Source of the DNA: Brevibacterium casei CIP 102111 | Lineage (GTDB): Bacteria; Actinomycetota; Actinomycetes; Actinomycetales; Brevibacteriaceae | NCBI RefSeq assembly: GCF_900169275.1 | Contig: NZ_FXZC01000006.1 | Coordinates: 124,001-188,000, forward strand | DNA: 64,000 nucleotides | Direction of reading: 5' to 3' | Shown: positions 1-7,966 of the stretch, one piece after another | Numbering within the stretch: position 1 is the first letter of the stretch | How the letters are laid out: the number at the start of each line of letters is the position of its first letter | Notes under the pieces: generated by a model | The model's input: only the letters and a program-made list of their open reading frames with translations | What the model was told of the DNA's origin: nothing | The model's database searches: none | Position numbers and translations under genes: made by a program

Positions 1-358
1 GACCGGCGAACGCGAACGCATCGGCCCCGATCCCGCACCCAAGGTCGGCGATGCGCACGTCTTCAGAGTCGTGACCGGCCAACAGGCGCCTGGCATGGTG
101 GGCTGCCACGGGCAGGCGGGTGGCCTGGGCGAGGCCGTCGCGGGTGAAGAGCATCTCGGCGGCGTAGGGACCGAATTTGCCCACCGCCTCCTTCCGCAGC
201 TGCGCCTGGGTGAGCAGGGCCGCGGTCACCTCGGCGGAGAAGCCCTCTTTGCGCAGGGCCGCGGACCGGGCGAGATCGTCCGCGGGAAGGTCGTCGATCG
301 TCTCGAGGCGCTCGAGGACGGTGACGTCGAGGAGTTCGGTGAGGGTCTGCGGATCCAT
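1..358 (-). CDS. Class I SAM-dependent methyltransferase, THUMP-like family (3' part off window)
   Basis: The minus strand is open from an ATG at 358 to the left edge, about 119 codons, with no stop. The start reads MDPQTLTELLDV, and near the edge there is a clear SAM-binding motif I, IADLGCGIGADAFAFA. This pattern, an alpha-helical N-terminal domain of about 95 residues followed by the methyltransferase fold, fits the actinobacterial THUMP-like-domain methyltransferases; the substrate is unknown. It is divergent from rsmA with about 120 bp between the starts. The catalytic half and the C-terminus lie outside the window, so only the family is called. Confidence 0.75.
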   Translation of the reverse strand, partial: MDPQTLTELLDVTVLERLETIDDLPADDLARSAALRKEGFSAEVTAALLTQAQLRKEAVGKFGPYAAEMLFTRDGLAQATRLPVAAHHARRLLAGHDSEDVRIADLGCGIGADAFAFAG

Positions 359-481
359 GCGTGCCAGCCTATCGTCCCGTTCGCCCCGGCCGACGTCCGG
401 TTGCCCTGTCGGATTCCCGTCCCGACCCACCCGGTGTGTTCGACGGATGCGGCGGAGAATCCGTGCGGTAGGTTGTGGGGT

Positions 482-1327
482 GTGACGTTACTGACCGCTC
501 GCGACATCCGCGACATCGCCGCTGACATCGGTCTGCGCCCGACGAAGCAGAAGGGCCAGAACTTCGTCATCGACCCCAACACCGTCCGCTCGATCGTCGC
601 CGCGGCAGGTCTTGAGGGGGCGCAGAACGTCGTCGAGATCGGGCCCGGCCTCGGCTCGCTCACGGTGGGCCTCCTCGAGGCCGGCCACGCCGTCACCGCC
701 GTCGAGATCGACGAGGTCCTCGCCGATCGCCTGCCGACGACGATCGCGGCCTTCGCCCCGGAGGCCGCCGAGCGCTTCGATCTCGTGGGCGCCGATGCCC
801 TGCGGGTCACCGAGCTGCCGAACCCGCCCGAGGCGCTCGTGGCGAACCTGCCCTACAACGTCGCCGTCCCCGTCCTCCTCCACTTCCTCGAGACCTTCCC
901 GAGCCTGCGGACCGTCCTCGTCATGGTCCAGCTCGAGGTCGCCGAACGCCTCGCCGCGGCCCCGGGCTCCCGTACCTACGGGGTCCCCAGCGTCAAGGCC
1001 CAGTGGTACGGCGAGGTGGCCCTGGCCGGGCGGATCGGGAAGAACGTCTTCTGGCCGGCCCCGAACATCGACTCCGGGCTCGTGCGCATCGACGTGACCC
1101 GCACCGACCGGGACCCCGAGTCCCGCACCCGCCTCTTCACCCTCGTCGACGCCGCCTTCGCCCAGCGACGCAAGACCCTGCGCGCGGCGCTGGCCGGGTG
1201 GGCCGGCAGCCCCCAACGGGCCGAGGAGATCCTCGTCGCCGCGGGGATCGACCCCCGCACGCGCGGTGAGGCCCTGAGCGTGTCCGACTTCGAACGCCTC
1301 GCCGAGGCGGCGGGGGAGACCGCGTGA
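482..1327 (+). CDS. rsmA: 16S rRNA (adenine(1518)-N(6)/adenine(1519)-N(6))-dimethyltransferase RsmA (KsgA)
   Basis: The 281-residue protein from the GTG at 482 matches the usual KsgA size. It shows GQNF near residues 25-28, SAM motif I EIGPGLGSLT near 50-60, an acidic motif II (VEIDEVLADRL) and the NLPYN catalytic motif near 121-125. It dimethylates two adjacent adenines in helix 45 of 16S rRNA late in small-subunit assembly; loss gives kasugamycin resistance in known cases. The frame is open further upstream to 71, but that part has no family resemblance and is antisense to the first gene. The stop overlaps the ispE start by 4 bp, the standard actinobacterial rsmA-ispE coupling. Confidence 0.95.
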   Translation: MTLLTARDIRDIAADIGLRPTKQKGQNFVIDPNTVRSIVAAAGLEGAQNVVEIGPGLGSLTVGLLEAGHAVTAVEIDEVLADRLPTTIAAFAPEAAERFDLVGADALRVTELPNPPEALVANLPYNVAVPVLLHFLETFPSLRTVLVMVQLEVAERLAAAPGSRTYGVPSVKAQWYGEVALAGRIGKNVFWPAPNIDSGLVRIDVTRTDRDPESRTRLFTLVDAAFAQRRKTLRAALAGWAGSPQRAEEILVAAGIDPRTRGEALSVSDFERLAEAAGETA

Positions 1328-2274
1328 GTGCGCCGACCCCGCTCCGCCCGGGAACCCCGGCCCCGGTCACGGTCCGGGCACCGGGGAAGATCAACGTCCA
1401 CCTCGGCGTCGGGGGCGTCGACGAGCACGGATACCACACACTCGCCACGGTCTTCCAGGCCCTCGGCATGGTCGAGACGCTCACCCTCATCCCCGGTGGG
1501 ACGGGCACGATCCTCGTCCAGGGGCGGTACGCCGACGAGACCGTGCCGGTCGGGGAGTCCAACCTCGCCAGACGCGCGATCACCCTCCTCATCACCGCGT
1601 TCGAAGCCGAGCGTGACGTCGAGGTGCTGCGCGACCTCGACATCGTCATCGACAAGCAGGTGCCCGTGGCCGGCGGGATGGGCGGGGGATCCGCCGACGC
1701 CGCGGCGGCCCTGACCGGGGCCGCCCACCTCATCGGCGGCGTCGACGCCGAGGTCCTCGCCGACCTCGCCCTCGAGATCGGCGCCGACGTGCCCTTCCTC
1801 CTGCGCGGGGGCACGGCGATCGGCCGGGGCCGCGGGGAGGAGCTCAGCTCCGTGCTCACCCGCGGGCAGTTCCACTGGGTCATGGCCACCTCGGCGGGAC
1901 AGCTGTCGACCCCGGAGGTCTACGGCCGCTTCGACGAGCTCACCCCCGATCCCGCCCCCGCCGAGGTGCCCGCAGAGGTGCTCACGGCGCTCGCCGCCGG
2001 CGATGTCGATACGCTGGCCGCCGCCGCAGGCAACGACCTCACCGAGGCGGCCCTGTCCCTGCGCCCCGAACTCGCCGAGGTCATCGAGGCCGGTCGTGAG
2101 GCCGGTGCGCTGCTGCCTCTGCTCAGCGGGTCGGGTCCCACCGTCGGGTTCCTCGCCCGCGACGCCCGCCACGCCCTTGACTTGGCCGTCCTCCTCCAGG
2201 CCACCCGCGGGGTCAAGGAAGCCCTGCGGACGACGGGACCGGCACCCGGCGCGCACGTGGTCACCGATGGCTGA
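1324..2274 (+). CDS. ispE: 4-(cytidine 5'-diphospho)-2-C-methyl-D-erythritol kinase
   Basis: A 316-residue GHMP kinase starts at a GTG overlapping the rsmA stop. It has the substrate-side PGKINVHLGV start (near residue 20), the glycine-rich ATP loop PVAGGMGGGSADAAAAL near 112-128, and the C-terminal GHMP motif LLSGSGPTVGFLA. It phosphorylates CDP-methylerythritol in the non-mevalonate isoprenoid pathway in the cytosol. Length and gene order (rsmA-ispE) are as in most actinobacteria. The following regulator starts 8 bp before its stop, so the three genes probably form one transcript. Confidence 0.95.
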   Translation: MSAPTPLRPGTPAPVTVRAPGKINVHLGVGGVDEHGYHTLATVFQALGMVETLTLIPGGTGTILVQGRYADETVPVGESNLARRAITLLITAFEAERDVEVLRDLDIVIDKQVPVAGGMGGGSADAAAALTGAAHLIGGVDAEVLADLALEIGADVPFLLRGGTAIGRGRGEELSSVLTRGQFHWVMATSAGQLSTPEVYGRFDELTPDPAPAEVPAEVLTALAAGDVDTLAAAAGNDLTEAALSLRPELAEVIEAGREAGALLPLLSGSGPTVGFLARDARHALDLAVLLQATRGVKEALRTTGPAPGAHVVTDG

Positions 2275-2998
2275 GACCCCGACCGGCCGGGCGGGGGAGA
2301 ACCTCCACGGTCGGGTCCTCGACGCGATCGGACGCGACATCGTCTCCGGGCAGCTGCCGCCCGGTGTCGTCGTCAAGGCCGAGGAGCTGCGCGCCCGCTA
2401 CGACGTCTCCCTCTCCGTCGTCCGCGAAGCCGTGCGTGTCCTCGAGTCCCTCGGGATGGTCAGGCCGGTGCGCCGCCTCGGGCTCATCATCCTCGCGATG
2501 AGCGAGTGGACGATCCTCGACCCGCTCGTCGTGCGCTGGCGGATGGCCGAGACCCCGGCCAGGCAGCTGCGCTCGCTCACCGAGCTGCGGGTGGCGATCG
2601 AACCCGAGGCCGCGGGCCTCGCCGCGACCTTCGCCGACGCCGCCGAAGCCGAGGAGATCATGCGGCTTGCCGCCCGGATGCGCTCGTCGGGGCGCACCGG
2701 TGAGGTCGAGGCCTTCCTCGAGGCCGATGCGGCGTTCCACCGGGCGGTGCTGCGCGCTGGGGGCAATGAGCTCTTCGCGTCCTTCGACACGGTCGTCGCC
2801 GAGATCCTCGCCGGGCGCACCGAGGAGGGCCTGCAGCCGCAGTACCCGCACCCCGATGCGCTGCAGTGGCACTTCGACGTCGCTGACGCGATCGGCTCCC
2901 AGCAGCCAGAGCGGGCACGGGAGGCGATGGCGAAGATCGTCGCCAAGGCCTACGACGAGATGTCGTCGGTGTGGGAGGGCGAACCCCGCCGCCCGTGA
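2267..2998 (+). CDS. FadR-subfamily GntR transcriptional regulator
   Basis: The ATG at 2267 begins MAETPTGRAGENLHGRVLDAI, followed by a winged helix-turn-helix (residues about 12-75, with GVVVKAEELRARYDVSLSVVREAVRVLESLGMV) and an all-helical FCD ligand domain (E-P-E-A-A-G-L-A-A-T-F and FHRAVLRAGGNELF). Total 243 residues, normal for FadR/GntR proteins. It overlaps ispE by 8 bp but sits next to the gluconate permease, kinase and 6-phosphogluconate dehydrogenase genes, so it is probably the gluconate-responsive repressor of those genes (inference from position). It ends 15 bp from the convergent gntP stop. Confidence 0.85.
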   Translation: MAETPTGRAGENLHGRVLDAIGRDIVSGQLPPGVVVKAEELRARYDVSLSVVREAVRVLESLGMVRPVRRLGLIILAMSEWTILDPLVVRWRMAETPARQLRSLTELRVAIEPEAAGLAATFADAAEAEEIMRLAARMRSSGRTGEVEAFLEADAAFHRAVLRAGGNELFASFDTVVAEILAGRTEEGLQPQYPHPDALQWHFDVADAIGSQQPERAREAMAKIVAKAYDEMSSVWEGEPRRP

Positions 2999-3013
2999 CG
3001 GGGTGCCCGCCGC

Positions 3014-4414
3014 TCAGAACGCGCTGACGATTCCGAAGAGCGCGAGGCTGAAGGCGAAGCCGACGAGGCCGAGGATCGTCTGCCCGACCGTCCACGTCTT
3101 CAGGGTCGTCTTCGTATCCATCCCGAAGAAGCGGGAGACGAGCCAGAAGCCCGAGTCGTTGACGTGGCTGGCGACGACGGAGCCTGCGGCGAGCGAGAGG
3201 ACGATCGCGACGACCTGGAGCTCCGAGAAGTCCGGGCTGCCGACGACGATCGGCTGGAGGAGTGCGGCCGCGGTCGTCAGCGCCACGGTCGCCGACCCCT
3301 GGGCGACGCGGACGATCGCGGCGATGACGAAGCCGGCGACGATGACCGGCAGGCCGAGGGCGGCAAGCGTGTCGGCGATCGAGTCGCCGATCCCGCTCGC
3401 GCGCAGCACCCCGCCGAACATGCCGCCGGCACCGGTGATGAGGACGATCGAGCACACGGGTCCGAGCGCGGAGTCGACGACGGTGTCGACGAGCGAACGG
3501 CTCTTGTGCTGGCGCCACCCGAGCAGCCACATCGCCGTGAGCACGGTGATGAGCAGGGCGATCGGCGTCTCACCGAGCATCCGCAGCACCGTGACCGGCG
3601 TCGATTCCGGATCGACCCAGCCGGCTTCGGCGGCGAAGCCGAGCCCAGTGTTGAAGGAGATGAGGACGAGCGGAAGGGCGAGGAGGACGATGACGGTGCC
3701 CAGCCTCGGCGTGGAGCGGAAGTCGGAGAACTCATCTGAGCGTCCGGAGAGGATCGTCGGGACGGGCACGTCGATGCGCCTGCCGATGACGAGGCCGAAG
3801 AGGTAGCCGCACAGATACCAGGAGGGCACGGCGATGAGGAGCCCGCAGAGGAGGACGAGGCCGACGTTGGCCCCGAGCAGGCCGGAGGCGGCGACCGGTC
3901 CGGGATGGGGTGGGACGAAGATGTGCATCGCCGAGAACGCGATCGCCGCAGGGAAGGCATAGAGGAGCAGGGAGCCGCCGAGGCGGCGGGCGACGGTGAA
4001 GATGATCGGGAGCATGACGACGAGGCCGGCGTCGAAGAAGATCGGGAACCCGAAGAGCAGGGACGTCACCCCGAGCGCGAGCGGTGCCCGCTTCTCACCG
4101 AAGACCCTGATGAGACGGTCGGTGAGCACTTCGGCTCCGCCGGAGAGCTCGAGGAGGCGACCGAGCATGGCGCCGAGGCCCACGAGGAGGGCGACGCTGG
4201 CCAGGGTCGAGCCGAAGCCGTCGTAGAGGACGTCGACGAAGTCGGCCGGGCGGATGCCCGCCGCAAGCGCGGTGAGGACGCTGACGACGACGAGGGCGAT
4301 GAAGGCGTGGAGGCGCAGACGGATGATGAGGACGAGGAGGAGCCCGATCGCTGCGGCGGCGATGCCGAGGAGGGCGGGTGCGGGAAGGGTCCAGGCCAGG
4401 TCGATCTCGGTCAT
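3014..4414 (-). CDS. gntP: GntP-family gluconate:H+ symporter
   Basis: The 466-residue protein starts at MTEIDLAWTLPAP. It is almost entirely hydrophobic, with about 12-14 membrane segments, and carries GntP-family stretches such as GLGAMLGRLLELSGGAEVLTDRL, FFDAGLVVMLPIIF, HIFVPPHPGPVAASGLLGANVG and VASHVNDSGFWLVSRFF. It imports gluconate or a related sugar acid with protons. The frame is open for 27 more codons upstream, but that part is proline and arginine rich and overlaps gntK. The chosen ATG overlaps the gntK stop in an ATGA, so the two are translationally coupled, with gntK first. Confidence 0.93.
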   Translation of the reverse strand: MTEIDLAWTLPAPALLGIAAAAIGLLLVLIIRLRLHAFIALVVVSVLTALAAGIRPADFVDVLYDGFGSTLASVALLVGLGAMLGRLLELSGGAEVLTDRLIRVFGEKRAPLALGVTSLLFGFPIFFDAGLVVMLPIIFTVARRLGGSLLLYAFPAAIAFSAMHIFVPPHPGPVAASGLLGANVGLVLLCGLLIAVPSWYLCGYLFGLVIGRRIDVPVPTILSGRSDEFSDFRSTPRLGTVIVLLALPLVLISFNTGLGFAAEAGWVDPESTPVTVLRMLGETPIALLITVLTAMWLLGWRQHKSRSLVDTVVDSALGPVCSIVLITGAGGMFGGVLRASGIGDSIADTLAALGLPVIVAGFVIAAIVRVAQGSATVALTTAAALLQPIVVGSPDFSELQVVAIVLSLAAGSVVASHVNDSGFWLVSRFFGMDTKTTLKTWTVGQTILGLVGFAFSLALFGIVSAF

Positions 4415-4965
4415 GCGTCCTCGTCGTCGAGGGTCGGACTCGGGCGTGTCAGCGCCGCGAAATGGTGGGGGAGGCGGTCGACGATGGTCCGGCACACCTC
4501 GGTGAGCGGCTGCTCGATCGAAACGATCATGTGCGCCTCATCCGGCTCGAGGGGTTCGAGAGTGGCGAGCTGGGACTGAAGCAGCGTCGGCGACATGAAT
4601 TCGTGGGACCGCTTGGCCAGGTGCTCGGTGATGACCGAGGCCGGACCGTCGAGGTGGATGAAGAACGTCGACGGAGCCGTGGCTCGCAGGAGGTCCCGGT
4701 ACGAGCGCTTGAGCGCCGAACAGGCGACGAGCGGGGGCGGGGTGCGGGCGAGTTCGACGGCGATCGACCGCAGCCAGGGGATCCGGTCGGCATCGTTCAG
4801 CGGGATGCCCGCGTGCATCTTCGCCTTGTTCGCCGGAGAATGGAGATCATCGCCGTCGATGAAGGCCACCTTGAGCAGGGCGGCCACCTGGCGGCCCGCC
4901 GCCGTCTTGCCGGTCCCGGACACTCCCATGATGACCAACGGTGGGAGGGAATGGGGCAGGTCCAT
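4411..4965 (-). CDS. gntK: Gluconokinase
   Basis: The ATG at 4965 is preceded by GAGAGG and gives 184 residues, the usual gluconokinase size. The Walker A motif VMGVSGTGKTAAGRQ lies near residues 10-24, then DGDDLHSPANKAKMHAGIPLNDADRIPWL, the gluconate kinase signature, and ACSALKRSYRDLLR. It makes 6-phosphogluconate from gluconate taken up by GntP. A longer open frame to 5238 runs back through the divergent promoter into the next gene and is rejected. It forms a two-gene operon with gntP. Confidence 0.95.
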   Translation of the reverse strand: MDLPHSLPPLVIMGVSGTGKTAAGRQVAALLKVAFIDGDDLHSPANKAKMHAGIPLNDADRIPWLRSIAVELARTPPPLVACSALKRSYRDLLRATAPSTFFIHLDGPASVITEHLAKRSHEFMSPTLLQSQLATLEPLEPDEAHMIVSIEQPLTEVCRTIVDRLPHHFAALTRPSPTLDDEDA

Positions 4966-5100
4966 GAGAACCTCTCGAAAACATATGATGATATTGATAT
5001 GCTCTGCAGAATAAAACAGAGTTATTGAACCGTATGGGACACTCGAGCGAGTGTCAACAGCTCGGGACGATGACGCCCTGTCCGGATGGAGGGACTGCTG
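4966..5100. promoter_or_regulatory. Divergent gntK/gnd control region with a perfect inverted repeat
   Basis: This 135-bp gap is the most AT-rich stretch of the chromosomal part and separates the divergent gntK and 6-phosphogluconate dehydrogenase genes. At 5039-5054 it carries ACACTCG-AG-CGAGTGT, a perfect 7-bp inverted repeat, and at 4982-5001 an imperfect CATAT-N10-ATATG dyad. These are candidate operators for the adjacent FadR-type regulator; which one binds it cannot be told from sequence. No strong consensus promoter was assigned. Confidence 0.45.
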
Positions 5101-6627
5101 ATGAACGCCGATGTCGCTGTGATCGGGACCGGAGTGATGGGCTCGAACCTCGCCCGCAACCTCGCCCGGCAGCCTGAGACCCGCGTGGCGATCTACGACC
5201 TCGACGTCGACCGCGCCCGCGCGGTGGCCGCAGCCCACCCCGAGGCCGGATTCCTCGTCGCCGAGACCCCGGCCGCGCTCGCACAGATGCTCTCAACCCC
5301 GCGGGTGGCGATCCTCATGGTCAATGCCGGACCCGCCACGGACGCGGCGATCGCCGACATCGCAGCGGTGTTCGAACCCGGAGACATCATCGTCGACGGC
5401 GGCAACTCCCTCTTCACCGACACCATCGTCCGAGGTGAGCAGCTCGAAGGCACCGGAATCGAGTTCGTCGGGGTCGGCATCTCCGGCGGCGAGGTGGGCG
5501 CGCTGCTCGGGCCGTCGATGATGGTCGGCGGCTCCGAGGCGGCGTGGCAGCGCCTCCGTCCCCTGCTCACTCCGATCGCCGCCCGTGCCGAGGTCGCCGG
5601 CCTCGAGGCGCCCGTGCCGTGCGTCGCCCACATCGGCACCGACGGTGCCGGGCACTTTGCGAAGATGGTCCACAACGGCATCGAGTACGCGGACATGCAG
5701 CTCATCGCCGAGGCGTGCCGGATCCTGCGCGACGACCTCGGGCTCAGCCCCGCCGCGATCTCCGCGGTGCTCACGGAATGGAACGCCGGCGAACTCGAGT
5801 CCTACCTCATCGAGGTCACCGCCGAGGTCCTCGCCCACACCGATGCGGCCACCGGACTGCCCTTCGTCGACATCGTCGCCGACGCCGCCGGGGCGAAGGG
5901 GACGGGGGCATGGACGGCGAAGGTCGGCCTCGACCTCGGGGTGCCCGTGCCGACGATCGCCGAGGCGGTCTTCGCCCGGTCCCTGTCCCAGGCCGGTGCC
6001 CTGCGCGCCCTCGGCGCAGACATCCCCGGTCCCGTCGGGAACACCGAGCCCCTGTCCACGGGGGACCGGAACGCTGCCGGCGGGCCGACGGGGGAGCGGG
6101 CCGCTGCCGACGGGGACGACCCCGTCGCTCCCGACCGCCTCGGCGAGCGGATCGAAACGGTTCGGCAGGCGCTCTTCGCGGGCAAGATCCTCGCCTACGT
6201 CCAGGGCTTCGACGAGATCGCGGCCGGGGCACAGGCGTACGGGTGGGACGTCGACCTCGGCGAGCTCGCCTCGATCTGGAGGGCCGGGTGCATCATCCGG
6301 GCCCGCGTCCTCGACCGGATCGTCGCCGCCTACGATCGGCAGGAGGGGCTCGGCTCGCTTCTGGCCGACGATGAGCTGCGCGCCGAAGTCGGTCAGGCTC
6401 AGGGGGCGCTGCGCTCGGCCGTCGGGGCAGCGATCGGGCAGGGGATCCCGGTGCCCGCGCTCTCTTCGGCGCTTGCCTACCTCGACGGGATCCGCGCTCC
6501 GCGGGCGACGGCGGCGATCATCCAGGCGCAGCGGGACTTCTTCGGCTCCCACACCTACGGCCGCGTCGACCGACCGGGGATCTTCCACACGCTGTGGTCG
6601 GGCGACCGGAGCGAAGTCGAACTCTGA
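5101..6627 (+). CDS. gnd: 6-phosphogluconate dehydrogenase, decarboxylating
   Basis: The ATG at 5101 follows GGAGGGA at good spacing; an in-frame ATG at 5086 lies before that site and is less likely. The 508-residue protein has the N-terminal Rossmann loop VIGTGVMGSNLARNLA, the family signature VGISGGEVGALLGPSMMVGG, the catalytic HFAKMVHNGIEYADMQLIAEA (Lys and Asn) and the C-terminal SHTYGRVDRPG. It oxidises 6-phosphogluconate to ribulose-5-phosphate and CO2, completing the gluconate route opened by gntP-gntK. It is about 40 residues longer than the common form; part of this is a hydrophilic insert around residues 310-345 (EPLSTGDRNAAGGPTGE). Confidence 0.95.
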   Translation: MNADVAVIGTGVMGSNLARNLARQPETRVAIYDLDVDRARAVAAAHPEAGFLVAETPAALAQMLSTPRVAILMVNAGPATDAAIADIAAVFEPGDIIVDGGNSLFTDTIVRGEQLEGTGIEFVGVGISGGEVGALLGPSMMVGGSEAAWQRLRPLLTPIAARAEVAGLEAPVPCVAHIGTDGAGHFAKMVHNGIEYADMQLIAEACRILRDDLGLSPAAISAVLTEWNAGELESYLIEVTAEVLAHTDAATGLPFVDIVADAAGAKGTGAWTAKVGLDLGVPVPTIAEAVFARSLSQAGALRALGADIPGPVGNTEPLSTGDRNAAGGPTGERAAADGDDPVAPDRLGERIETVRQALFAGKILAYVQGFDEIAAGAQAYGWDVDLGELASIWRAGCIIRARVLDRIVAAYDRQEGLGSLLADDELRAEVGQAQGALRSAVGAAIGQGIPVPALSSALAYLDGIRAPRATAAIIQAQRDFFGSHTYGRVDRPGIFHTLWSGDRSEVEL

Positions 6628-6679
6628 GCGCCGCAACGGTTCGGTGGCCCCGGGCCTGCGAACATGGCACTGTGGGACT

Positions 6680-7822
6680 ATGACTGAGACCACGCTGCCC
6701 CACGACGACATCGACCCCGACGGCCTCCTCGAGTACTCGGTGGTCTTCACCGACCGCTCCCTCAACCACATGTCCGCACGGTTCGTCTCCGTCATGCAGG
6801 AGATCAACCGGATTCTGCGCACCGCCTACGACGCCGATGCAGCGGCCATCGTCCCCGGCGGCGGCACCTATGCGATGGAGTCCGTGGCCCGGCAGATCGC
6901 GACGGGGAAGAAGTGCCTCATCCTCCGCAACGGGCTCTTCTCGTACCGCTGGTCGCAGATCCTCGACGCCGGATCGATCGCAGACGAGACCGTCGTCCTC
7001 CCCGCCGTCCCCGACTCCGACGACGCGCAGGCGGCATGGTCGCCCGCCCCCATCGCCGAGGTGGTCTCAGCGATCGAACGCGAACGCCCCGCCGTCGTCT
7101 TCGCCCCCCACGTCGAGACGGCCTCGGGCATGCTCCTGCCCGATGAGTACATCCGGGCGGTCGCCGAGGCGGTCCATGCGGTGGGCGGCGTCTTCGTCCT
7201 CGACTGCATCGCCTCGGGCGCGGTGTGGGTGTCGATGCGCGACCTCGGCGTCGACGTCCTCATCAGCGCCCCGCAGAAGGGGTGGAGCGGCTCACCGTGC
7301 GCCGGCTACGTCATGCTCAGCAAGGGCGGTCGCGCCGCGGTCGACGCGGGCACCTCGACGAGCTTCGCCCTCGATCTCAAGAAGTGGCTGTTCATCGCCG
7401 ACGAGTACGAGGCCGGTCGGGCGCCCTACCATGCGACGATGCCCACCGATGCGCTCGCCCACAACGCCGCGCTCATGCGCGAGACCGAGGAGCGCGGCTT
7501 CGACACACTCGAGGCCGCGCAGTTCGAACTCGGCGAGCGGGTCCGCGCGGTCCTCGCCGCCCGGGAGCTTCCCTCGGTCGCCGCTGCCGGGTACCAGGCG
7601 CCGAGCGTCGTCGTCGTCCATACGAGGAACCCACAGCTGGCCAACGGGGCGGCGTTCAAGGAGGTCGGTGTCCAGGTCGCGGCGGGAGTGCCGCTGCACA
7701 CCGGTGAGCCGGAGGGCTTCACGACGTTCCGGATCGGGCTCTTCGGCCTCGACAAGCTCGGTGACATCGACGGCACCGTCGCCCGCCTCGAGAAGGCCCT
7801 CGACGAGGTCGACATCGTCTGA
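6680..7822 (+). CDS. Class V PLP-dependent aminotransferase (alanine-glyoxylate/serine-pyruvate type)
   Basis: The 380-residue protein has the fold type I class V layout: IVPGGGTYAMESVARQI near the start, DCIASGAVWVSMRDLGVDVLISAPQKGWSG with the PLP-binding lysine at about residue 200, and a C-terminal domain with FRIGLFGLDKLGD. These are the features of alanine-glyoxylate or serine-pyruvate aminotransferases; the exact substrates are not readable from sequence. It follows gnd by 52 bp on the same strand. The stop is followed by a strong hairpin shared with the convergent gene. Confidence 0.82.
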   Translation: MTETTLPHDDIDPDGLLEYSVVFTDRSLNHMSARFVSVMQEINRILRTAYDADAAAIVPGGGTYAMESVARQIATGKKCLILRNGLFSYRWSQILDAGSIADETVVLPAVPDSDDAQAAWSPAPIAEVVSAIERERPAVVFAPHVETASGMLLPDEYIRAVAEAVHAVGGVFVLDCIASGAVWVSMRDLGVDVLISAPQKGWSGSPCAGYVMLSKGGRAAVDAGTSTSFALDLKKWLFIADEYEAGRAPYHATMPTDALAHNAALMRETEERGFDTLEAAQFELGERVRAVLAARELPSVAAAGYQAPSVVVVHTRNPQLANGAAFKEVGVQVAAGVPLHTGEPEGFTTFRIGLFGLDKLGDIDGTVARLEKALDEVDIV

Positions 7823-7895
7823 CCCCCGTCGTGCCGCGGCCCTTGCGCGCGGTGGACGCGACACCGAAACGAGTCGGCATCGCAACTGATCAGTG

Positions 7896-7937
7896 TCCGC
7901 CCGATCGCTCTGTTCGCGAACCGACCGATCGGGCGGA
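7896..7937. terminator. Bidirectional terminator-like hairpin between convergent genes
   Basis: TCCGCCCGATCG (7896-7907) pairs perfectly with CGATCGGGCGGA (7926-7937) around an 18-nt loop. An outer arm, GAGTCGG (7871-7877) with CCGACTC (7940-7946), can extend the structure. It lies between the convergent aminotransferase and homocysteine methyltransferase-like genes, so it probably ends both transcripts. There is no long U tract, as is common in actinobacteria. Confidence 0.7.
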
Positions 7938-7966
7938 AACCGACTCAAACCCGTGCGGGCCGGCGC

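Noticed and set aside
976..2376. A 466-codon minus-strand frame across rsmA and ispE
   Set aside because: Shadow of two well-supported genes; composition is arginine and glycine rich with no recognisable domain.
5293..6822. A 509-codon minus-strand frame across gnd
   Set aside because: Antisense to the 6-phosphogluconate dehydrogenase; codon pattern and composition are those of a shadow.
7896..7937. The CGATCGG hairpin as an operator
   Set aside because: It lies between the ends of two convergent genes, so termination explains it better.
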